DNA of 44,432 nucleotides from an uncultured Coriobacteriaceae bacterium. GTDB lineage: Bacteria > Actinomycetota > Coriobacteriia > Coriobacteriales > Atopobiaceae. Made by a program: the position numbers and the translations under genes. The notes beneath the pieces are model-generated. The model saw only the letters and a program-made list of their open reading frames with translations. It ran no database searches and was not told where the DNA came from. The stretch covers positions 1-44,432 of the forward strand of contig CADCPM010000036.1 of the NCBI GenBank assembly GCA_902803315.1. The letters are read 5' to 3'. This document shows, one piece after another, positions 35,230-44,200 of this stretch; within the stretch, counting starts at the first letter, position 1; the number at the start of each line of letters is the position of its first letter.

Positions 35230-36267
35230 ATGCTGGAGCGTACCCTACATGGAGTCAACCTAACCGGTTGGCTGAGCCTTGAGTCTTGGGTCACTCCCGA
35301 GCTCTTTGCGGGAACGGGCTCTTTGGGAGAGCGCGGCCTCATGCAAACGATTGGCGAGGAGCTATATCGCGACCTCATTCTGGAACACAGGCAGACCTTT
35401 ATAACCAGAGAAGACTTTAAGCACATTGCGCACCGAGGCTTTAACGCCGTGAGAATTCCCGTTCCGTGGTATGTGTTTGGTGAGTACGGTCCAGATCCTG
35501 GTCCCTATGTTGGGTGCGTTGGCAAGCTCGACGATGCGCTTGCGTGGGGAGAACAATATGACATTTCGGTCCTGCTCGCTATGGGCGTGAGCCCTGGTGC
35601 CAACGAGGAGGAAGGCATTCTCTTTGGAAGTGGCCACAACCGCCGCGAGGAAGTGCTGGACGTATTGGCTGCGCTTGCGCGGCGCTACGCCGATTTCAAG
35701 TCGCTCTTTGGCATTGAGGTTGCCTACGAACCGGTAGCCCAACGTCGCAAGGGGTTTATGGGCATAACGGAGGGCGTGTCGTTGCGAGTCTTGCGTACGT
35801 ACTATCGCGATGCCTACGAGGCGGTGCGCGCAGGGGGAGGAGAGAGGCCCTGCGTCGTGTTGCCCGACGCCGGAGTTCCCAACATGTGGCGCAGCTTTAT
35901 GGCAGGCAGAAGATATCGCAACGTTTGGCTTGACTGTCACCTGTATCACTACACCGATCAAGTGGATGCCACGGGTCCGGCGGGTGCAGCCGCTTTGGTG
36001 GCCCGCTCGCGCCAGACTCTGGCTCAGGCACAAAAGAGCGGCTTGCCGGTGATGGTGGGCGCATGGTCGGCCGCGCTGCCCTTTGCCGACTCCCTTATGA
36101 CCCCTGAGGGCAGGATTGCCTTGGAGCGCGTTTACTGCGCAGAGCAGATTGCCGCGTTTGAGGAGCGACCCGCATGGTTCTTCCAAACGTGGAAGACGAG
36201 TGGCCACCTTTCGGGCTGGGACTCCCGCATCGCGCTTTCGAGCTTCGAGCGGAGCATGCTGGGATGA
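35230..36267 (+). CDS. GH5-like protein lacking the catalytic nucleophile
   Basis: This is a glycoside hydrolase family 5 fold protein (345 residues) resembling exo-beta-1,3-glucanases, with GVNLTGWLSLESWVTPELF at the start and RIPVPWYVF in the barrel. The acid/base Glu is kept in YEP (E167), but the usual Asn before it is Tyr166. The nucleophile motif normally reads VGEWS; here it is VGAWS, with A278 in place of Glu. It therefore may bind but not cleave beta-glucan, or use another mechanism. No signal peptide is seen, so it is probably cytoplasmic. I use ATG 35230 with AGAAGGG upstream. It overlaps rsmI by four bases, an unexpected position between housekeeping genes. Confidence 0.8.
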   Translation: MLERTLHGVNLTGWLSLESWVTPELFAGTGSLGERGLMQTIGEELYRDLILEHRQTFITREDFKHIAHRGFNAVRIPVPWYVFGEYGPDPGPYVGCVGKLDDALAWGEQYDISVLLAMGVSPGANEEEGILFGSGHNRREEVLDVLAALARRYADFKSLFGIEVAYEPVAQRRKGFMGITEGVSLRVLRTYYRDAYEAVRAGGGERPCVVLPDAGVPNMWRSFMAGRRYRNVWLDCHLYHYTDQVDATGPAGAAALVARSRQTLAQAQKSGLPVMVGAWSAALPFADSLMTPEGRIALERVYCAEQIAAFEERPAWFFQTWKTSGHLSGWDSRIALSSFERSMLG

Positions 36268-37112
36268 CCGACGCGCAACATGGCGTGCTCTCGCTGGTGG
36301 GAACGCCCATCGGAAACCTGGACGACGCCTCTCCGCGCGTGCTTAACACCTTGCGGGCGGCAGATGTCCTGCTGTGCGAGGACACGCGTGTTACGGCCAA
36401 ACTCTTGTCTCGCTTTGACATTCGCGTTCCGCTGCAGCGCTGCGACCAAAACGTAATAGCCTCGCGCGTGCAGGGCGTGTTGGAGCGCGTCGGCGCCGGC
36501 GACCGGGTGGCGTTTGTGTCTGATGCGGGCATGCCAGGCGTCTCGGACCCCGGCCAGCATTTGGTGGACGCGGCGCTTGACCAGGGCCTGCCTGTGGAAG
36601 TTATTCCTGGCCCCAGCGCGGTTACCTGCGCCTTGGTTGCTTCGGGGCTTCCCATGGAGCACTTCTTCTTTGAGGGGTTTTTGCCTCGCAAGGCAGGTGC
36701 GCGTACGAGGCGCCTGCAAGAGCTCGCGCCTGTGCCAGGTGCGCTGGTATTCTACGAGTCGCCACATAGGGTTGCGGCAACGGCGCAGACGATCGCCGAG
36801 GTTATGCCGCGCAGGCGCGTGGCGTTGGTGCGTGAGCTCACCAAGCTGTACGAGGAGGTCGTGCGCGACGTGGCTCCTGCGCTTGCCGACGAGCTTTCCG
36901 CGCGCGACGAGATTCGCGGCGAGTGCGTACTGGTGGTGGAAGGACCGGTTGCGAGCGAGACGGTGGAGCTGCAGCGGCCTGCCATGTCGTTGGACGAGGC
37001 CATAGCCGCAGGCATTGAGGCCGGTGAGTCCAAGAGCCGGCTTGCAAAGCGCTTGTCTCGCGAATTTGACCTCGCACGGTCCGAGGTCTACGACCGCATC
37101 CTAAAAAGCTGA
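36264..37112 (+). CDS. rsmI: 16S rRNA (cytidine(1402)-2'-O)-methyltransferase
   Basis: RsmI (282 residues) methylates the 2'-O of C1402 in 16S rRNA near the decoding centre, using S-adenosylmethionine. The tetrapyrrole-methylase fold is shown by GTPIGNLDDASPR, CEDTRVTAK, SDAGMPGVSDPG and PGPSAVTCAL. The FFEGFLPRK segment and a C-terminal helical region for rRNA contact are present. The ATG overlaps the GH5 stop, so translation is coupled; the upstream in-frame ATG lies inside the GH5 gene. In Bacillus the homologue is part of the same holB-ricT region, which supports conserved neighbourhood apart from the inserted GH5 gene. Confidence 0.95.
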   Translation: MTDAQHGVLSLVGTPIGNLDDASPRVLNTLRAADVLLCEDTRVTAKLLSRFDIRVPLQRCDQNVIASRVQGVLERVGAGDRVAFVSDAGMPGVSDPGQHLVDAALDQGLPVEVIPGPSAVTCALVASGLPMEHFFFEGFLPRKAGARTRRLQELAPVPGALVFYESPHRVAATAQTIAEVMPRRRVALVRELTKLYEEVVRDVAPALADELSARDEIRGECVLVVEGPVASETVELQRPAMSLDEAIAAGIEAGESKSRLAKRLSREFDLARSEVYDRILKS

Positions 37113-37142
37113 CAAGGGGACAGGTCACTTGTCAGCTTTTTT
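37104..37142 (+). terminator. Rho-independent terminator after rsmI
   Basis: AAAAGCTGACAAG (37104-37116) pairs perfectly with CTTGTCAGCTTTT (37128-37140), followed by TT and then AATAA. The stem overlaps the rsmI stop codon, and the loop contains GGGGACAGGTCA, again the palindrome-family core. Confidence 0.85.
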
Positions 37143-37143
37143 A

Positions 37144-37171
37144 ATAACATCAGACAATGGGGAGTATCCCC
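37144..37171. repeat. Left flanking repeat of the DUF853 gene
   Basis: ATAACATCAGACAATGGGGAGTATCCCC is a half copy of the element at 38866-38908. It matches the bottom strand of that element with one mismatch. It ends in a GGGGAgtaTCCCC palindrome and lies 54 bases before the start codon of the DUF853 gene. Confidence 0.8.
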
Positions 37172-37225
37172 TTTGCCTGCCGTACAATAGGATTTACCTG
37201 TTATGCGATTCCGAGAGGATGAACC

Positions 37226-38869
37226 ATGCTCAAAGACAATAAGATTTGGGTCGCCCAAGGCGATAATCCCTGCTACCTCTTGCTCAATCAGGCAAACCGC
37301 CACGGACTCATTGCCGGTGCGTCGGGAACGGGCAAGACGGTGACGCTCAAGGTCTTGGCCGAGGGATTTAGCGATGCGGGCGTGCCGGTGTTCATGGCGG
37401 ACGTAAAGGGCGACATCACCGGCATGGCGCAGGCGGGAGAGATGAGCGACTCCTTGCGCAGCCGCATGGAAGCCTTTGGCATCGACGAGCGCGAGTTCGC
37501 GTTTCAGGGCACGCCGTGTCGCATTTGGGACATGCTGGGCGGCTCGGGCATACCCGTGCGTGTGACCATCAGCGACATGGGGCCGCAGCTCCTGAGCCGC
37601 TTGTTGGGACTCACTGAGGTGCAAAAGGGCGTGCTCAATATCGTCTTTCGCGTTGCCGACGATCAGCAGATGCTCCTCATCGACCTCAAGGACCTGCGCG
37701 CCATGCTCACCTACGTGGCCGACCATGCCAAGGAGTACGAAACCAAGTACGGTCGCGTGACCAGCCAGTCGGTAGGCGCCATCCAGCGCGCGCTGATTGC
37801 CGTGGAGGACCAAGGCGGCAACATCTTCTTTGGCGAGCCCAACCTGGACATCATGGACTGGTTCGAATGCGATTCCTACGATCGCGGATACGTAAACATC
37901 CTCAACGCCACCGAGCTTATCAATACTCCGCTTGTCTATTCGATGTTCTTGCTCTGGATGCTCTCCACGCTGTTTGAGCGCCTACCCGAGGTGGGGGATG
38001 CAGACAAGCCCAAGCTGGTGTTCTTCTTCGACGAGGCGCACCTGCTGTTCAACGGGATGCCCAAGCAGCTGGTCGACAAGGTCGTGCAGGTGGTAAAGCT
38101 CATTCGCTCCAAGGGCGTGGGCGTGTACTTCATTACCCAGTCGCCGTCAGACATCCCCAACGAGGTGCTGGCGCAACTCTCCAACCGCGTGCAGCATGGG
38201 CTTAGGGCCTATACGCCGGCCGAGCAGAAGGCCATAAAGGCTGCGGCGGCAAGCTTCCGCTCCAATCCCGCGTTCGACTCGGTTGAGGCGCTGCAAGACG
38301 TTGGCACGGGCGAGGCCTTGGTGAGCTTTTTGGACGAGGACGGCAAGCCGAGCATGGTGGAGCGCGCCCGCGTGCTGTTCCCGGGATGTCGTATGGCTGC
38401 CGCGGATGCGGGAATCGTGTCCAACGTGATTGCCAATGCGTACGATCTTATGGGCAAGTACGAGGAGGCATACGACCGCGAGAGTGCCTACGAGCTCATT
38501 GAGCAGGCTCGAGTCACGGCTGAGGAAGAGGCAAAGGCCGCAGCCGAGGAGGAGGCCGCCCAAAAGGAGGCCGAGCGTCAGCGCATTGCAGAAGAGAAGG
38601 AAGCCGAGCGCAAGCGCATCGCGGAGGAAAAGGAGGCGGAGCGTCTGCGGCTGAAGGCCGAGAAGGAAGAGGAGCGCTTGCGCCTGAAGGCCGAGAGGGA
38701 AGAGGACCGTCTGCGCCTCAAGGCCGAGCGAGAGGCGGAGCGCAAGGAAGCCGAGGCCAAGAAAGCCCGCGATCGTGTGGTGGGCAACATCGTCAACAGC
38801 GTGGTGGGCAGCATCGGTCGTGAGGCCGGACGCCAAATCACACGCGGCATCTTTGGTACGCGCAGATAA
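37226..38869 (+). CDS. HerA-like DUF853 ATPase
   Basis: This is a P-loop ATPase of the HerA/FtsK superfamily (YjgR/DUF853 type), 547 residues. Walker A GASGTGKT is at about residues 32-39 and Walker B LVFFFDEAHLLF at about 267-278. SKGVGVYFITQSPSDIP contains the sensor region. Residues about 425-515 are a charged Glu/Arg/Lys coiled coil with repeated EEKEAERxRL units, and the tail has a hydrophobic GNIVNSVVGSIG patch. The cellular role of this family is unsettled; HerA relatives pump DNA. The ATG follows GAGAGGATG. Inverted copies of a palindromic element flank the gene. A separate NurA-like nuclease partner is not visible. Confidence 0.88.
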   Translation: MLKDNKIWVAQGDNPCYLLLNQANRHGLIAGASGTGKTVTLKVLAEGFSDAGVPVFMADVKGDITGMAQAGEMSDSLRSRMEAFGIDEREFAFQGTPCRIWDMLGGSGIPVRVTISDMGPQLLSRLLGLTEVQKGVLNIVFRVADDQQMLLIDLKDLRAMLTYVADHAKEYETKYGRVTSQSVGAIQRALIAVEDQGGNIFFGEPNLDIMDWFECDSYDRGYVNILNATELINTPLVYSMFLLWMLSTLFERLPEVGDADKPKLVFFFDEAHLLFNGMPKQLVDKVVQVVKLIRSKGVGVYFITQSPSDIPNEVLAQLSNRVQHGLRAYTPAEQKAIKAAAASFRSNPAFDSVEALQDVGTGEALVSFLDEDGKPSMVERARVLFPGCRMAAADAGIVSNVIANAYDLMGKYEEAYDRESAYELIEQARVTAEEEAKAAAEEEAAQKEAERQRIAEEKEAERKRIAEEKEAERLRLKAEKEEERLRLKAEREEDRLRLKAEREAERKEAEAKKARDRVVGNIVNSVVGSIGREAGRQITRGIFGTRR

Positions 38870-38908
38870 CATCAGACGATGGGGATACTCCCTATTGTCT
38901 GATGTTAT
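38866..38908. repeat. Palindrome at end of DUF853 gene
   Basis: ATAACATCAGAC (38866-38877) is exactly complementary to 38897-38908, with GGG/CCC and wobble pairs continuing inward. It overlaps the TAA stop of the DUF853 gene. It could fold as a terminator-like hairpin but lacks a T tract. It is the full version of the half copy at 37144-37171. Confidence 0.8.
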
Positions 38909-38931
38909 TGCCTTGGCCGGGAGGAGGGGCT

Positions 38932-39426
38932 ATGGCCTTCGAACATCCGTTGGGCGTGAAGCGCGTGGGGAGCTCGCGTACCATTGCCACGCGCATGTTG
39001 CGCCATGAGGACATGAACGGCTCCGACCGCTTGTTTGGCGGGCGACTGATGGAGTGGATTGACGACGCGGCGGGCATTGCGGCACGAAGGCACGCGGGGT
39101 GTGCCATCACCACGGTGGCAGTGGATACGCTTGAGTTCAAATACCCGGCGTTTCTCAACGACATCGTGACCATAGAGGCATGGGTCACGCATGTGGAGCG
39201 CACCTCCATGGAGGTGCGCGTGGATACTTACGTGGAAGATACCACCACCGGCGAGCGTCGCATGATAAACCATGCTTACCTTACCGAGGTGTGCATCGAC
39301 GAGAACGGCCGCCCCATGCCCGTGCCGTACGGGCTCGTCGCCACCACGGACGTGGAGCATGAGGAGTGCCAGGCGTCGCGAAAGCGCGCCGAGTTGCGCA
39401 AGCTCCGTCGCGAACAGGGCATATAG
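38932..39426 (+). CDS. Hotdog-fold acyl-CoA thioesterase
   Basis: This is a 164-residue single-hotdog acyl-CoA thioesterase (YciA/BACH-like), which hydrolyses acyl-CoA to free acid and CoA. DRLFGGRLMEWIDDAAG contains the conserved glycine loop and Asp of the active site. The hotdog core includes TTVAVDTLEFKYPAFLNDIV and ASVxVDTYVED-type strands, and the C-terminus is basic (KRAELRKLRREQGI). I use ATG 38932 with GGAGGAGGGG upstream. The chain-length preference is unknown. A perfect 19-bp palindrome follows immediately. Confidence 0.87.
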   Translation: MAFEHPLGVKRVGSSRTIATRMLRHEDMNGSDRLFGGRLMEWIDDAAGIAARRHAGCAITTVAVDTLEFKYPAFLNDIVTIEAWVTHVERTSMEVRVDTYVEDTTTGERRMINHAYLTEVCIDENGRPMPVPYGLVATTDVEHEECQASRKRAELRKLRREQGI

Positions 39427-39469
39427 CGCCGATGGCACACTTATACCAGGTATAAGTGTGCCATCGGCG
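39427..39469. repeat. Perfect 19-bp-stem palindrome after thioesterase gene
   Basis: CGCCGATGGCACACTTATA (39427-39445) is exactly complementary to 39451-39469 around CCAGG. It begins directly after the stop codon. On the plus strand it is followed by TCCAAAAAAAG rather than T residues, so it is not a standard terminator for this gene. Confidence 0.85.
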
Positions 39470-39497
39470 TCCAAAAAAAGCGCGCGGGTTTGCTGTT

Positions 39498-39535
39498 TTG
39501 GACAATTATGTAAAGTATTTATGATATTTTATAAT
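39498..39535 (+). promoter_or_regulatory. Candidate promoter of giant surface protein
   Basis: TTGGAC (39498-39503) and TATGAT (39520-39525) are 16 bases apart, and a consensus TATAAT follows at 39530-39535. The stretch is unusually AT-rich compared with the rest of the window. Confidence 0.5.
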
Positions 39536-39569
39536 TAAATACCTAGTTGTCTGAAAGGGTTGATGCGCT

Positions 39570-41291
39570 ATGAGTAAGACGAGTCGAGGAATGTCTGCTA
39601 AACGATTGATTTCGTCTTTACTCACCTTGTGCATGGTTGTGTCGCTGATTCCTGCGCCGACGCTTGCCAAGCCGGCGGGGACGGAGGTCGGCGAGGTTGC
39701 CTCCGACCAGGCGGGCGCCACTTCAGGCGAAGCCGTCGCCAAAGACGATGCTGCAAAACAAGAGCCGGAGCAAGGCTCATCCTCCAGTTCCGAACCAGCC
39801 CCAGCTGCCCAGATACCGGATGTCGCGGATTCGGTCGATCGGCAGGATGACCCATTGCGTGAGGAGGGGCTCGCCAGCGAGGTGCCGTCTATGGCTCTCG
39901 TTGCGCAGTCCGATCCCGCGCCGATTGCCACAGGAGTCCTGCCCACTAGGGGATATCAGGACCCCACCTGCTCGTGGACGCTCGACCAGGCGGGCAACCT
40001 TACCATCTATCCCACGAATGGGGTTTCGGGCACGTTCTTTATGTGGTACGAGAAGCCGTTTGAGGGTTACGCGAACCAAATTACCTCGGTCACTTTTGCC
40101 GAGGGCACTCACACCACGAGCTTGCTCCGTTTGTTCGAGAAGCTCGAGAACCTCAAGACGGCGGACCTCTCCAAACTGGATTCGTCTGAATGTACTCATA
40201 TGGAAGCGGTCTTTATGGACTGCCATTCGCTTGAGTCCGTGAATCTTCAAGGGGTCAACACGTCCAAGGTAACGGACATGGACGGTCTCTTTGCGCGCTG
40301 CTACAACCTCAAATCTGTGGATTTGAGCGGCTTTGACACATCAAATGTTACGAGTATGTATTGCATGTTCGCTGACTGCCGTTCGCTCACCGAGATCAAT
40401 GTGTCGAACTTCAACACCTCCAAGGTAACGGACATGTGCATCATGTTCTCGGGCTGCGCGGGACTCGTCACGCTCGATGTCTCCAACTTCAATACCAGCA
40501 GCGTTCAAAGATTCACGAGCATGTTCTCGGGTTGCTCTGCGCTTCAGAGCGTCAATATTTCGGGCATGGACCTTAGCAATGCTGGCACAGACCCGTACAA
40601 CCCAGGCTACTATACCGGCGGAATGTTCGGTGGCTGCAACAACCTGCGTGAGGTTATAGCTGGCAATGACGTGGATATAAACACGGTGTTGGGAACTAAG
40701 ATCAACGATGTGATTGTTGTGAATCCAGCGGATGTGAGCTCTACAAAGGTGCGTATCGCAACCGTTTCTGTGGGTGGCATGGACGGCTGGGTGTACGACG
40801 GCGCAGAGCATGGCGTAGAGCCTGTTCTTACCTACAATGGACAAGCCCTTGTTCCTGGTCGGGATTACGCGGTGAGTGGCAATGCGAGCGCCAAGGATGC
40901 GGGCGCCTACGAGATTACCATAGAGGGCAAAGGTACCTTTGAAGGCTCGATGAGGTGGCCCTATACGGTCTCCAAGAGACCCGTTACCATTACTGCCGAC
41001 AACAAGTCCAAGGTGGTTGGTGAGATGGACCCCACTCTTACGGCTACGGTCGACAATGCAGTGGAGGGCGAGGCGCCCAAATACGGCATCTATCGTGAAG
41101 GAGGCAACGACGTAGGCGAATATCGCATCATTGTGAGCTCGTCTAACAACGTTGCAAACAAGAACTACAACATAACCTGCGTGCGGGGAACCTTTACCAT
41201 CCTCCCCTCGCAGGCAAACAAGACCAGTATATCTGGCGGTACCATCAATGGATTGGAGAGCTGGATCTACGACGGAACGGCTCATACGTAA
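39570..41291 (+). CDS. BspA-like surface protein, N-terminal part (ends at in-frame stop)
   Basis: This is the first 573 residues of a large secreted surface protein. A signal peptide covers about residues 1-34 (ending LAKPA), followed by an Ala/Ser/Glu-rich linker (about 35-110). BspA/DUF285-type leucine-rich repeats follow (about 185-355), each with a form of DLS-FDTS-VT-M-MF--C--L. Then come beta modules of the MBG type (about 390-560; VTITADNKSKVVGE). BspA-like proteins mediate adhesion. The reading frame stops at TAA 41289-41291 in the middle of a module, but the same frame continues downstream without another stop to the window end. The stop sits where sister modules have Val or Ala. 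It is therefore probably a nonsense change, a readthrough site or a base error. The ATG follows GAAAGGG. Confidence 0.85.
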   Translation: MSKTSRGMSAKRLISSLLTLCMVVSLIPAPTLAKPAGTEVGEVASDQAGATSGEAVAKDDAAKQEPEQGSSSSSEPAPAAQIPDVADSVDRQDDPLREEGLASEVPSMALVAQSDPAPIATGVLPTRGYQDPTCSWTLDQAGNLTIYPTNGVSGTFFMWYEKPFEGYANQITSVTFAEGTHTTSLLRLFEKLENLKTADLSKLDSSECTHMEAVFMDCHSLESVNLQGVNTSKVTDMDGLFARCYNLKSVDLSGFDTSNVTSMYCMFADCRSLTEINVSNFNTSKVTDMCIMFSGCAGLVTLDVSNFNTSSVQRFTSMFSGCSALQSVNISGMDLSNAGTDPYNPGYYTGGMFGGCNNLREVIAGNDVDINTVLGTKINDVIVVNPADVSSTKVRIATVSVGGMDGWVYDGAEHGVEPVLTYNGQALVPGRDYAVSGNASAKDAGAYEITIEGKGTFEGSMRWPYTVSKRPVTITADNKSKVVGEMDPTLTATVDNAVEGEAPKYGIYREGGNDVGEYRIIVSSSNNVANKNYNITCVRGTFTILPSQANKTSISGGTINGLESWIYDGTAHT

Positions 41292-44200
41292 AGCCCAACG
41301 CTCACCTTGAATGGCGTTCAGCTCAACGAGGGCACGGACTTCGACTTCGAGGGTTCTCTGAGTGCGAAGGACGCAGACTTCTATACCGTCGTTGCGAGGG
41401 GCAAGGGTAATTACGAGGGTACCGTTGTTTTGGGATATAGGGTCTATCGCAAAAGCGCCAGCGTTAAGGCCGACAACAAGACCAAGCGCTTTGGCGAGCC
41501 GGAACCGCTGCTCACGGCTACGATAACGGGAGTCTTTGCAGGCGACAAGGTGGAGTACACGCTGTCGAGAGAAGCGGGCGATAGCGTTGGCACCTACGCA
41601 ATTACAGCGTCAGGGCAAACCGAGCAGGGTAACTACGATGTGCGCTACGAGCCTGGCACGTTTACTATCCTTGAGTCGTCGTCCCAACCTCGTGTTTCGG
41701 TTTCCGAGCTCAGCGTGATGGCTATCGCCGACCAGACGTACACGGGACAGGGCATAACCCCTCAGCCGCTCGTTTCGTACGGCGGTACCGTGCTTGTTCT
41801 CGGACGCGACTACAGCTTGTCCTACGCAAGTAACGTAGAGGTTGGCACGGCAACCATAACCCTAGAGGGTATGGGTGGCTTTGAGGGGACGCGCACGCTC
41901 TCGTTCAACATCGTTCCCATAGCGCAGGATCCTACGACGCAGGGTTCCGTCCTCAACGAGCTCAGGGTGGACTATGCCAATGCTCGCAGTAACGCCGCCA
42001 GCGCCGCGGGTACGGTAACCACGCGTGAGGCGGAGGTTGCGCAGGCGCAGCGCGCATACGACGAGCTTTTGTCGCAGAACAACCAGCAGGAGCGCGCGAA
42101 GGCAGTGCAGGATGCGCTCGACGAGCTCAATGCGGCAAAGGCGAGCCTCGAGCAGGCAAAGGCAGCGTATAACGATGCCACTGCTGCGATCCAGCAGAAC
42201 GAGAGCCAGATTACCGAGTTGGAAAACGGCATGCTTGCGCTCAACAATGCGGTTGGCGACGCCCAGCAAGGCGTGACGTTGGCGCAGCAGGGCGTTACCA
42301 CGGCGCAGCAGGAGCGCGACGCCGCCGCAGCCGACGTTGCCGCAAAGCAGCAAGCATTCGGTGCCGCAGTCGCCAATGCGCAGGTAGAGGTTGCAAAGGG
42401 GAGTGTGGGCTTCTTCCAAAGCGTGGGCAACAACCGAGCCGCGGGATACCTTACGGATACAACCACGACGGCTGCCGACGGCAAGTACTTTGCGGACTGC
42501 ACCAACATCGGCGGGCAGTACGACGCCACTTCGCTGCAAAACATGCTCGACGCCCTTGACTGGATTGACTACTGTAACCAGATTCGCGCCGAACGCGTCC
42601 CACCGTTGCCTGCCCTCAAGGTGTGTGACGAACTGATGTCTGCCGCGCAACGCAACGCGAACTACTCAACGACCGTCTATCAGCATGCGAGAACATTTGC
42701 TGAGTTTCCGAGTGCGGTTCACGCGGTTGCGGAGAACCTTTATATAACGCAAATAGGCAAAGTGAGCGCCTACAAAGGCTGGTATTACGATGAGAAAGAG
42801 AACTACGAGTATTTCCTGGGTAAGTATCCCGAGATCGCAAATATGAGTTCGTCTGATGCGAAGAGCTATTTGCAGGACAAGGGGGAAGACGTAGGTCAGA
42901 AGCAGATTGGCCACTACCTCAGCATCGTCAACCCGCTCTATACGTGCACGGGCATAGGTCTCAACTCGACGCGTGGATACCGTGGTGCTGCAATCCAGCA
43001 CTTTGGTGGCTACGTTGACACATCCATTACCCCGCCAGTTACGCTCTATACCGTCGCAGATTATCGTACGCGGCTCTTGAACTACTACGATTCGATCGCG
43101 GGCGAATCCATTGGGGCGACGGAGCGAGCAGCGCTGCAGGCGGCTCAGCAGACGCTTGCCAGCAAGGAGGCGGCGCTTACGCAGGCAAAGAATGCGCTCA
43201 CAAATGCCCAGGCCAACTTGCAGACGGCGCAGCAGGCAGTAACGGACGCCCAGGCGCAAAAGACGGCGCTCGAGAACAAGCGTGCTGGACTCGCGCAGAC
43301 GCAGACAAATGCCGCGACGACAAGGGACAACGCGCAGACGACCGTCAACCAAAAGCAGCAGGCGTATGACGCGGCCGTCGCCGCGCTCAACGACACCACG
43401 TACGCAACGCAGCTCGCGCAGGCGCAGACTGCGCTCGAGCAGGCCCAGCAAAACCTGAGCGACGCGAATGCCGCCAAGCAGGCCGCCGACGCCGCGCGCG
43501 TGACAGCGCTGGCCGCCCTCAACGACGCCACCAACATAGCGCGTGCGCAGATAGTGGGAATCGAGGACCGTCAGTACACCTGGGACGAGATGGCGCAGCA
43601 GAATCCGCGAGCGTATATAACGGTTTCCAAAGGAAGCAGGAGCGAGACTTACGAGCTCGAACTTGGCAAGGACTACACGAAATCGCTGCAGACGGCTGGG
43701 TCTGGCGTACGCATCGTGCTTACCGGCACGTCGAGCAAGGACTCCGGTCGCTTCTGGGGTTCCACAAGCGCGTCGTATGACCTGGCACAGGTTAGCTTGG
43801 AAGGCGCGGAGATAAACGTTTCCGGTTGGACGTACGACGGCAGGTCGCATACGGCAGTTCCTCGGGTTAGTGTGGGCGGAAGCGTGCTTTCGCCAAATAC
43901 CGACTACACGATTGCGGGCAACGTTGCGACTAACGCAGGGTCCTATACGCTTACCGTTACGGGCAAGGGCAACTACGTCGGGTCGAAGACTGCGTCGTTC
44001 CGCATCGAGCGCGCCAAGGTCGCCGTGCCCGGGGTTGCCAACCGCACCTACAACGGCTCCACGCAGGTGGGCGTCGCGGCGGGCGCGGGCTACGCGCTCT
44101 CCGGCACGTGGCGGGCCACGAACGCCGGGACCTACACGGCCACGGCCACGCCGGACGCCAACCACTGCTGGCCGGACGGCTCCGCGGGGGCGAGGAGGCT

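Noticed and set aside
37104..38908. An insertion sequence or transposon around the DUF853 gene.
   Set aside because: The flanking repeats are short palindromes also related to other gaps; no transposase or target duplication is seen.
42666..44165. Long minus-strand frame (499 codons) opposite the surface protein.
   Set aside because: The plus-strand frame encodes clear CAP and beta modules; the minus-strand product is low-complexity Arg/Leu/Gly.
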